Position numbers and translations under genes: made by a program. From Candidatus Poribacteria bacterium (GTDB taxonomy: Bacteria > Poribacteria > DTPJ01), in the NCBI GenBank assembly GCA_011334435.1, contig DTPJ01000012.1, forward strand, positions 1 to 5,468: a DNA stretch of 5,468 bases, given 5' to 3'. Shown piece after piece: positions 1 to 5,468 of this stretch. The notes under the pieces are model-generated. The model was not told the DNA's origin, made no database searches, and saw only the letters and a program-made list of their open reading frames with translations. Each line of letters begins with the position of its first letter. Position 1 is the stretch's first letter.

Positions 1-3000
1 TGGAAACAGAGCCAAACGATATACTTGTTCAAGCTAATCCGATAAATATAGGCATAAAACAATTAGGGACAAACTGGGACGGAAATAATGATATTGATGT
101 TTATAAACTTAATGTCAGCAAAGATGGGATACTCAATGTCCAATTTGCCCGTCCTTATGGCATCGGTTCTTCTATTATTGAGGTGCTTAACTCTGCTGGT
201 GTGGTTATTGGCAGTTTTAATGTGAATTTAAGCAATGCTCAAAAAAATAGCGTTAATCTAAATGTAAAGACTGGAATATACTATATAAGAATTCGTCCAC
301 AAAAGGAAAACCCATCAGCGGAATACTCTCTTGTCACTATGTTTGTAGAATCAATAAAGATTAGCTATCTGTCATCAGATGGAAAAGAGATTATCTCAGA
401 TCCGCTTAAAGCTGGTGACAAAATAATCGTTGAGATGAAATGGGATATTAAAGACGGAAAAGCGGAATTCTCCATTGGCAAAGATGATAAACGTATCGTC
501 TCAATGAGTCAAGAAAAAGAAGGAATTTATAAGGGCATTTATACCATAGTTCAAGGCGATGATATAAGCGGTCAGCCAATATTTGTGCATATAGTAGATA
601 ATTTATCCAATGAAGCGTCAATAGAAGGGTTTTTCGTCGGTGCAGTTGATAGTATTCCACCTATAATTACGGAAGTTTCGCATGACGCTTATATGCCTTT
701 ATCGGCGGGAAAGACGCTTTCTGTTAGGATGATAGGTGAACCAAGATGTAAAGCTAAATTTGATATAGTCGGATTCAAAAATGGATTGGATATGTTCAAT
801 ATGGCATCTGTTGATGCTAAACCACCTTTGGCTATATTGAATTGGGATTGGAAATATGACCCCTTGATTGGAACAAAAGGTGCAATCCTAATCTATGGTG
901 AAGTTAAAAACTTATCGGATTCCGCAAAAGACTTGGTAAGGATAAATTATACTCTTTTTGATGAAAATGGAAAGACTGTTAGCTCAGGATTCGGATATAC
1001 TATGCCAAATCGCATACCAACAGGAGTTATCGCATCATTTAAGATCATCGCAGATTATACTGGGGCAGAAAAAAATGCAAAGATTCAGCTAATTTACGGA
1101 TCAGATCAAAAGGTCATCGGCGAAGTTAAAGATGATTACGGAGTTTATACTGGCATTTATGAAGTAACCGAAAATGACAATATTCAAGATGCAATTATTT
1201 CTTGCTATTTAACTGATATTGCGGGAAACAGATCATCTGCTTATGCGGATACAAAGGTCACATTTGATAATATCCCTCCAACGATAACATCTCTTATTTA
1301 TAACGCAGATAAAGTCTTCATTGAAGATGATTCTATAATAGTGAAATTATATGGCGAAGCGAATTGTGAAGCGACTTTTGATATAGGCACATTTAAGGTT
1401 GGAATACCGATGTCACCAATTCAAGGCGAAAATGCCTACTTAGGAACTTATAAAGTGAGATCAGGTGATAAGGTTTCGGGATCGCTTATAATAGCACATT
1501 TGAAAGATAAGGCAGGAAACATATCAAGTTATACAGGCACTCAGTCAATCAGTATAAATACATCAACGCCAAGTATATCATCAGTCAGCATTAATAGCAA
1601 AAATAGACCATTCATTGAGGGCGAGGTTTTGATAGTTACTGCGATAACAGAGGTTGGAGTGACAGCGACTTTTGATATTGAAAACCTAATTAGCAATAGA
1701 CCGATGTTTGACGATGGAAAGCATGATGACGGTTCTGCGGGAGATGGCGTCTATGTCGGTTTTTATACCATAAAAAAAGGCGATAATGTCAGGAATGCGA
1801 AGGTCAAGGTCAGCACTTTAAGCATAAATGGTAAGACATCGCAACGTTATGCACTTGAAACAATTTCGGTTGATACAACTCCACCTCAGGCTGTTTCTGG
1901 CGTGAAAGCTATTGACAAGCCAAATGATGACGGCGGATTTATTATTCTTAGTTGGACACCAAGCACTGAGCCTGAATTTTTGGAATATAGGGTGTATCAA
2001 TCAGATCAATTTATAACATCTGTCAAGGGATTGAAGCCTTTGGATTTGGATTTAGATGATAGAAGCATATCAAGTGTTGAGATCAAAGTTGATAAGCCTT
2101 TGATTGATTCTCCTGTATCATATTACTTTGCGGTTACAGTCGTTGATTTAGCAACTAACGAATCCTCGCTTGACCGCGAAAGCACAGCAGGACCTGTTTC
2201 CAGTATAGATAATCTCCCTCCTTTGCCTGTTGCCAAAGTCACTGGTTATGATAGAAAATTTGATAATGGAAAAATTATTGTCATAACTTGGAGTCAATCA
2301 TCAATCGCTGAGGATTTCAATAATTACAATATCTATATGGGACAATCCCCAATTGATTTTTCTTTAACAAAACGAGTTCCTGAAACATGGTCGCTTATGG
2401 ATAGCAGTATAACAGACAGAAACGTCAGAATAGCAAATATCAACGTTCCTCAGGATGATGTTCCGTTTTATTTTGCTGTCACTGCGGTTGATGAATCTGG
2501 GAATGAATCGGAGATAACAGAAGACTCTGTTGTAGGACCATTATCATCTAAAAATGACATAGGTGTTGAACCTGATACATTGGTTAAGATTATAAGTGGT
2601 CCTATCGGAGAGATCAACTATAATGACGTGACTTTCCATTGGCGAAGATGGTGGAATGATCAATCAAACACAACTGGGTATTTTTACAAATTAGATGACG
2701 GTAATTGGGTATGGACTAATGATACCAGTAAGACGTATCGTGATCTACGAGAAGGTCAGCATACTTTTTATGTCAGAGCTGATTTAGGATCAGAAGGTGT
2801 TGATCCTCTACCTGCTGTCAGGGTTTTCTCTATCAAACGTATATCAATATCAGAAAAAGAGTTAAATAATACCCCTGAACAAGCCAACTGGATAGCAAAG
2901 GCGATGACTATAACAGGGACAAGTTCTGCTAATGACGATACGGATTGGTATAAATTCCACGTTGAGAGCCTCTCTCCCGCATTGATGACAATTAGCTTAG

Positions 3001-5468
3001 ATAAATCTCGTGGAAAAGGGACAACAAAAGCGACAGTATTCAGATCATTGCCTCCAACACAAGAAGCGGTTTTATGCAGTCTCACAGTTGACTCTGTCAA
3101 TAGCTTTATGAACATTAGCACTGGCATAGAGTTAGGCGATTATTACATCATGGTCAAATCAGAAGGCGAATTGCCAGATACTAAGTATGAGCTTACGATA
3201 ACTGCTGATGAACTTTCACAAAGTCAAAAGGGCAATCTTGTTTATTGGGATAAAGAGAATAACGATCTGCCTTTATTGTCACAGATTGTCGGTAAATGGG
3301 ATTTTAGCAAACAAAGCGAGAGCAACAGACCAATAGAAATATCAGGCTTTGGCAATAAAGAGAACGACGTTGATTGGTATAGGGTTCAGATCACAGGCAT
3401 TAAACCTGATATTACAACATTTTTGAAGATAGACTTTGTCAGATTGAAGGCAAGTGGATCAACGGATGTAAGCATTTACGCATCTCTGCCGATCACTGAA
3501 TCACCTAAAATAGGCTTTATACACTATTCGCCTGATATTTTGCCTATTCAGACAATATCAATGCCTGTAATATCAGGGGATTACTTTATCAAAGTTGAAA
3601 ATTTTGGCGATACAAACTTAAACAGCATTTATTCAATCAAATTATCCTATGCTTTCTCGTTAGAAAAATGGGAAATAGAGCCTAACAATGTATCTCAGTT
3701 CGCCAATACACATTCTATCGGTGATGTTTTAAGAGGCACAAGTTGGGATGGTGATAATGATTTTGACTGGTATAGAATTCGCCTTAATGAGCGAAAAACA
3801 CTTGTTGTCTCAATGTTCAAGCCGTTTGGTAAAGGATCAACTGAGATCATATTAAAAAGTGGCGATCTGACGGATATAGCGAATGCAACAGCAAGCATTT
3901 TGTCTGGTCAAAAGGCGACGATAAGCGTCAATCTCAATGTTGGCGATTATTATATAGTCCTAAAACCTTTGGGTGAAAAGGATATATCAGCAATATACGA
4001 ACTCACAACTACTGTCATAGATACAAAATTTTCTACTACATTTTCTAATAAAGAGAAAACTCCAAATTCCCCTTTAACAATAGGAGATATTATAACGATA
4101 AACGTAACTTGGTTGTCGGGGAATACTATAACTTATGACATTGGAGATATTAAGACGGATCTGTCAATGTTTGATGATGGCAAGCATGATGATGTGAAGG
4201 CAAACGATGGGATATACGGCGGAATTTATACAGTTCAGCCAAAAGATGATCTTGTGAATGGCATTATTAAACTTCATCTTGGCATGCCTCTTGGATCATC
4301 AAATCCGAGATGGACGGCAGATTTTCCTCTATCAGATCAGATCACAGGTAAAAACGTCTTGATAAATATAGATACAACTCCGCCGAAGATATATTCCGTT
4401 GAACATGACATGCCGAATAAGCCACTTTCAACAGGCAAAGTCCTCAAAGTCACGATGACAGGTGAGCCAAATGCGAAAGACGCGTTTTTCAGCATCCAAA
4501 TTCCTAATGGAGAAAAGCCTTTATTACTGCATAACTCTGAAATTCAGATGAAAGAAGACCCAAAAGGAACTTATACTTCGAGCTATACTGTGACAGAAGG
4601 CGATAATGTAACTGGTGGGATCGTAACCTGTCGTTTAATTGACGAGGCGGGAAATGAATCAGTAAAATCAGCTTTTCAAACAGTGGCTTTTGACACAACC
4701 CCACCAGAGATAATAAAGATAGAGCATAATGCGAAAAAGGTTCTCGTTGAGGGCGACGTTTTAATAGTAAAAGCGTTTAGCGACACAAAGAAAGGCAAAG
4801 CGACGTTTAATATCGGAGAATTTGCTAAATCATTGCCGATGTCAGATGATGGCACTCGCGATGATCAGGTTGCTGACGACGGAATCTATACAGGGAGATA
4901 TACAGTTAAAAAAGGCGACAGTGTGACAGATGCCCTGATCTCTGTAAAATTAACTGATGAAGCCGGAAACACTACTGAACTGTTATTACGAGAGCCGATA
5001 AGTATAGACACAATTCCACCTAAAATTAACTCTTTTGTCCATAATGCTAAGGGCATTCTCTCGGAAAATGACAAATTGATCGTCACTATGAAAGGCGATC
5101 CGGGAAATATCGCTACATTTGATATTGGTGAATTCAAAGTTGGATTGCCTATGTATGATGATGGAACAAGGGGCGATGAAAAGGCTAATGATGGCGTATA
5201 TGTTGGCACTTATATAGTCAAAAAGAACGATAGCGTCAAAGATGCAAGGATCACTGGATATTTGACAAATAAAAACGGAAATCAGTCGGTAAGCATAATA
5301 TATGAAAGGGTAAGTATTGATGCTGTGCCTCCACCGTCAATCGTTGGAGTTAGTGCAATGGATAAGCCCGATGATCAAGGATATTGGATAATTTTAAGCT
5401 GGAAATCATCTACGCAATTAGAGGATTTTGATCATTATAACATATACAGAGAGCCTTCACCTATAACA
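1..5468 (+). CDS. Giant multidomain repeat surface/secreted protein, internal fragment (both ends missing)
   Basis: One frame stays open across the whole window: 1,822 complete codons from base 3, with bases 1-2 ending an earlier codon. No start, ribosome binding site, signal peptide, anchor or stop is visible, so the gene extends on both sides. The translation is a string of beta-rich domains: PPC-like (residues 1-115, 947-1339), Ig-like B repeats (116-628, 1340-1777), an FxLYD-like insert (about 294-346), Fn3-like domains (629-853, 1778-1822) and a Trp-rich Ig-like domain (854-946). There are only five cysteines (249, 401, 455, 1025, 1543) and no hydrophobic stretch long enough for a membrane helix. 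No catalytic motif is seen. From family knowledge these modules occur in exported bacterial proteins, so an extracellular stalk, adhesin or scaffold role is inferred, not shown. The open frame is certain; the function is not. Confidence 0.95.
3..347 (+). repeat. PPC-like domain 1 (bacterial pre-peptidase C-terminal type)
   Basis: Residues 1-115 show the hallmarks of the PPC family: an opening E-x-EPND (residues 1-6), GTNWDGNNDIDVYKL (22-36), a hydrophobic strand region, and a closing G-I-YYIRIRP (92-99) followed by a final Tyr strand (Y108). PPC domains are small beta-sandwiches usually found after secreted peptidases or in surface proteins, where they are thought to help folding, binding or secretion. 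No peptidase is visible here. It resembles PPC-like domain 4 (residues 1220-1339) more than domains 2 and 3: EPN, GT-x-WDG-x-ND-x-D-x-Y, QK and VNLNV are shared. Confidence 0.85.
348..662 (+). repeat. Ig-like B repeat 1
   Basis: Residues 116-220 form the first of eight related units of about 100 residues. The B consensus is a hydrophobic lead strand, G-D-x-(L/I)-x-V, an A-x-F-x-I-G strand, a loop, (D/E)G-(I/V)-Y-x-G-x-Y, G-D, then a D-x-(A/S)-GN-like turn and the D-x-x-P-P exit. Here these appear as AGDKIIVEM (137-145), AEFSIG (154-159), EGIYKGIY (173-180), QGDD (184-187) and exit DSIPP (216-220). The loop before G-x-Y is short and lacks the acidic DDG motif. PL-x-x-GD and a Trp after the second strand (W147) match B repeat 5. 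The C-terminal half resembles 'choice-of-anchor X' type domains; that family link is by eye. Confidence 0.75.
663..1280 (+). repeat. Ig-like B repeat 2, interrupted by an inserted domain
   Basis: Residues 221-426 hold a B repeat in two parts. The first half (221-266) has HD-x(4)-PLS-x-GK-x-L-x-V-x-M-x-GEP and KFDIVGF. The second half (about 345-426) resumes with GVYTGIYEVTENDN (380-393), ISCYLTDIAGN (399-409) and exit DNIPP (422-426). Between them lies about 100 extra residues containing an FxLYD-like domain. B repeat 6 has the same opening (HD, PLS, GK, GEP) and closing signatures (VTE-x-DN, I-x-x-C, D-x-AGN, FD-x-x-PP) but no insert: 33 residues separate GEP from G-x-Y there, against 133 here. 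C249 and C401 both lie in this unit. Confidence 0.7.
882..1040 (+). other. FxLYD-like domain core inserted in B repeat 2
   Basis: Residues about 294-346 carry the pattern of FxLYD domains: a first strand ending in the G-x-V-x-N motif (YGEVKN, 298-303), an alternating hydrophobic strand (VRINYTLFD, 312-320), then the name-giving turn FDENGKTV (319-326), and a closing strand after PTG (339-341) ending in ASFKI. FxLYD domains are small exported beta domains in bacteria and archaea with no known catalytic activity. The closing strand SFKIIADY seems to double as the opening strand of the resumed B repeat, since FKIIADYTGAEKNAKIQL lines up with the LIVKAFSD...GKATFNI part of B repeat 7. The segment 267-293, rich in Trp and Pro, links the first B half to this domain and has no clear match. 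Confidence 0.65.
1281..1571 (+). repeat. Ig-like B repeat 3
   Basis: Residues 427-523. Key positions are NADKV (434-438), SIIVKLYGEANCEATFDIG (444-462), the strand FKVGIPM (464-470), a short loop and AYLGTYKVRSGDKV (478-491), DKAGN (502-506) and the exit NTSTP (519-523). The loop before the paired Tyr strand is reduced to SPIQGEN and lacks the acidic DDG motif. The exit has lost the double proline seen at the other B joints. FKVGIPM is nearly identical to FKVGLPM of B repeat 8, while its NA-x-KV and IVK opening resembles B repeat 7, so its exact partner in the second block is uncertain. Confidence 0.75.
1572..1886 (+). repeat. Ig-like B repeat 4, with acidic loop
   Basis: Residues 524-628. 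It contains GEVLIVTA (540-547), ATFDIE (555-560), the complete acidic loop MFDDGKHDDGSAGDGVY (568-584), VGFYTIKKGDNV (585-596), an NGK turn in place of AGN (609-611) and the exit DTTPP (624-628). It is the first unit here with the full D-D-G-x(3)-D-x(4)-D-G-x-Y pattern. It pairs with B repeat 8 by DGVYVG, KK-x-D-x-V, the N-G turn and an E-x-(I/V)-S-(V/I)-D strand just before the exit. It leads directly into an Fn3-like domain, as B repeat 8 does. Confidence 0.8.
1887..2222 (+). repeat. Fibronectin type III-like domain 1
   Basis: Residues 629-740. Fn3 features are a lead-in strand (VSGVKAIDKPNDDGG, 631-645), the core Trp strand IILSWTPSTEPEFLEYRVY (647-665), a central beta region, and the late strand YYFAVTVVDLATNESS (707-722), equivalent to the Fn3 'Y-x-V-x-A-x-(D/N)-x-x-G-x-x-S' strands. 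It ends with DNLPP (736-740), the same joint tag used between the B repeats. Fn3 domains in bacterial surface proteins act as spacers or ligand-binding modules. The DKP-(N/D)-D lead-in is shared with Fn3-like domain 3 in the second block. Confidence 0.82.
2223..2561 (+). repeat. Fibronectin type III-like domain 2
   Basis: Residues 741-853. It follows the same plan as the preceding domain: VAKVTGYDRKFDNGK (743-757), the Trp strand IIVITWSQSSIAEDFNNYNIY (758-778), and the late strand FYFAVTAVDESGNES (822-836), which is a textbook Fn3 F-G region. The middle section (779-820) is longer than the 90-residue Fn3 norm and includes a Trp at 796. EDFNNYNIY is close to EDFDHYNIY in Fn3-like domain 3, although domain 3 sits where domain 1 would be expected. 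The exit lacks the double-proline tag and runs into GPLSSKNDI. Confidence 0.82.
2562..2840 (+). other. Trp-rich Ig-like domain (LDDG-x-W type) between Fn3 and PPC blocks
   Basis: Residues 854-946. The segment reads as a known bacterial beta-sandwich pattern: I-SGP-x-GEI (864-871), the strand VTFHWRRWW (876-884), YFYKLDDGNWVW (893-904), Y-x-x-L-x-EG-x-HTFYVRA (912-926), and VDPLPAVRVFSI (933-944). This layout (opening SGP, TF-x-W, Y-x-LDG-x-W, L-x-x-G-x-HTF-x-VRA, D-P-x-PA-x-R-x-F) recurs in bacterial multidomain surface proteins. Its function is not established. It occurs once in the window, marking the boundary between the first block and the run of three PPC-like domains. Confidence 0.65.
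2841..3212 (+). repeat. PPC-like domain 2
   Basis: Residues 947-1070. PPC signatures are a degenerate opening EKELNNTPEQAN (951-962) in place of EPND, TGTSSANDDTDWYKFHV (971-987), and the closing strand ELGDYYIMVKSEGE (1043-1056) followed by TKYELTITA (1060-1068). The D-x-DWY motif and G-DYYI-x-V end are intact. It lies directly after the Trp-rich Ig-like domain and begins a run of three PPC-like domains. C1025 is its only cysteine. Confidence 0.78.
3213..3659 (+). repeat. PPC-like domain 3, enlarged and divergent
   Basis: Residues 1071-1219. The centre and end are recognisable as PPC: ISGFGNKENDVDWYRVQI (1113-1130) and VISGDYFIKVENFGD (1189-1203) then IYSIKLSYAF (1209-1218). The opening is unusual: YWDKENND (1081-1088) replaces EPND, and an extra stretch with KWDFSKQSESNRPIE (1098-1112) precedes the D-x-DWY strand. 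At about 149 residues it is longer than the other three PPC-like units here (115-124). An extra loop also follows the central strand (SLPITESPKIGFIHYSPDIL region, 1161-1180). Confidence 0.7.
3660..4019 (+). repeat. PPC-like domain 4
   Basis: Residues 1220-1339. It has the classic opening E-x-EPNN (1224-1229), RGTSWDGDNDFDWYRIRL (1244-1261), the strand KPFGKGS (1273-1279), and the closing QKATISVNLNVGDYYIVLKP (1303-1322) with IYELTTTV (1331-1338). It is the closest relative in the window of PPC-like domain 1: both share GT-x-WDG-x-ND-x-D-x-Y, P-(Y/F)-G-x-GS, QK, VNLNV and YYI-x-(I/L)-(R/K)-P. Its EPN lies 1,223 residues after that of domain 1, which sets the offset between the two blocks. It leads into four B repeats, as domain 1 does. 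Confidence 0.85.
4020..4385 (+). repeat. Ig-like B repeat 5, with acidic loop
   Basis: Residues 1340-1461. It carries PLTIGDIITINVTW (1357-1370), ITYDIGDI (1376-1383), the acidic loop MFDDGKHDDVKANDGIY (1389-1405), GGIYTVQPKDDLV (1406-1418) and the exit DTTPP (1457-1461). The tail before the exit (1427-1455) is longer than in other B units and has no AGN turn. PL-x-x-GD and the Trp ending the strand match B repeat 1, the unit in the same place of the first block, although B repeat 1 lacks the acidic loop. Confidence 0.75.
4386..4706 (+). repeat. Ig-like B repeat 6
   Basis: Residues 1462-1568. Features are VEHDMPNKPLSTGKVLKVTM (1466-1485), TGEP (1486-1489), a short loop without the acidic motif, GTYTSSYTVTEGDNV (1522-1536), VTCRLIDEAGN (1541-1551) and the exit DTTPP (1564-1568). 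It is the uninterrupted counterpart of B repeat 2, sharing HD, PLS, GK, GEP, VTE-x-DN, the cysteine in the strand before D-x-AGN (C1543 versus C401) and FD-x-x-PP. That comparison shows where the FxLYD-like segment lies in B repeat 2. Confidence 0.75.
4707..5021 (+). repeat. Ig-like B repeat 7, with acidic loop
   Basis: Residues 1569-1673. This is close to the B consensus: IEHNAKKVLVEGDVLIVKA (1573-1591), KATFNIGEF (1599-1607), the acidic loop MSDDGTRDDQVADDGIY (1613-1629), TGRYTVKKGDSVTDA (1630-1644), KLTDEAGN (1649-1656) and the exit DTIPP (1669-1673). It lies between B repeats 6 and 8 with no extra linker. With B repeat 8 it is the best pair for building a profile of the family from this window. 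Confidence 0.82.
5022..5333 (+). repeat. Ig-like B repeat 8, with acidic loop
   Basis: Residues 1674-1777. It shows VHNAKGILSENDKLIVTM (1679-1696), ATFDIGEFKVGLPM (1704-1717), the acidic loop YDDGTRGDEKANDGVY (1718-1733), VGTYIVKKNDSVKDA (1734-1748), an NGN turn (1758-1760) and the exit DAVPP (1773-1777). The loop is the version closest to the 'YDDGTHGD...GDGVY' pattern known from choice-of-anchor X type domains. As with B repeat 4, an Fn3-like domain follows immediately. Confidence 0.82.
5334..5468 (+). repeat. Fibronectin type III-like domain 3, cut by the window end
   Basis: Residues 1778-1822 are the N-terminal part of an Fn3-like domain: VGVSAMDKPDDQG (1781-1793), the Trp strand WIILSWKSST (1795-1804), and EDFDHYNIYREPSP (1807-1820). 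The second half lies beyond the window. The lead-in is like Fn3-like domain 1 (DKP then acidic, G, IILSW), and EDF-x-x-YNIY is like Fn3-like domain 2. The frame is still open at the last base, so the gene continues. Confidence 0.78.

Noticed and set aside
1..20. Possible start codon ending at base 2 (bases 1-2 are tg)
   Set aside because: The next residues are already the EPND opening of a PPC-like domain; the matching PPC 4 is preceded by coding sequence, and no signal peptide follows. A start here would be unlikely.
448..660. Short antisense open frames, also at 1818-2000, 3695-3898 and 4504-4704
   Set aside because: Each is under 75 codons, sits opposite a well-supported domain and shows no protein family signal.
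1704..1755. Acidic loop read as a dockerin or thrombospondin type 3 calcium repeat
   Set aside because: The spacing D-D-G-x(3)-D-x(4)-D-G-x-Y is not the D-x-D-x-D-G spacing of those families, and it recurs inside a larger Ig-like unit.
2768..3127. Antisense open frame of 119 codons
   Set aside because: It lies wholly opposite the conserved Ig-like and PPC-like coding sequence, has no recognisable motif or start context, and is explained by the codon content of the + strand gene.
4886..5209. Antisense open frame of 107 codons
   Set aside because: It is opposite B repeats 7 and 8, which are strongly conserved in the + frame; no family resemblance in its own translation.
1..5468. CRISPR array, tRNA, rRNA, mobile element, promoter or terminator
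   Set aside because: No short direct repeats with spacers, no conserved RNA segments, no transposase and no gap in the coding frame; all repetition is at protein level.

Overview
The window is one uninterrupted protein-coding frame on the + strand. Reading begins at base 3 and runs to the last base (1,822 codons) with no stop and no recognisable start or end, so this is an internal slice of one very large gene. No other gene, RNA, mobile element, CRISPR array, promoter or terminator is supported. Residue numbers below count the codon at base 3 as residue 1, so residue n starts at base 3n.

The protein is a chain of beta-sandwich type domains with no enzyme active site visible. In order: a PPC-like domain (residues 1-115), four Ig-like 'B' repeats (116-628, the second interrupted by an FxLYD-like domain), two fibronectin type III-like domains (629-853), a Trp-rich 'SGP..TFHW..LDDG.W' Ig-like domain (854-946), three PPC-like domains (947-1339), four more B repeats (1340-1777), and the start of a third Fn3-like domain (1778-1822, cut by the window edge). 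Joints between many domains carry the tag D-x-x-P-P. The order PPC-B-B-B-B-Fn3 occurs twice, and most units match best with the unit at the same position in the other block, which points to duplication of a block of about 1,150-1,220 residues.

Such architecture is typical of secreted or cell-surface bacterial proteins used as stalks, adhesins or scaffolds. The signal peptide and anchor, if present, lie outside the window. Sampled lines give about 35-38% GC, with many ATA, AGA and AAA codons and no in-frame TGA, consistent with an AT-rich bacterium using the standard bacterial code. PPC, Fn3 and 'DDG...DG.Y' Ig-like repeats in huge proteins are common in uncultured bacterial lineages, but the sequence alone does not identify the phylum.
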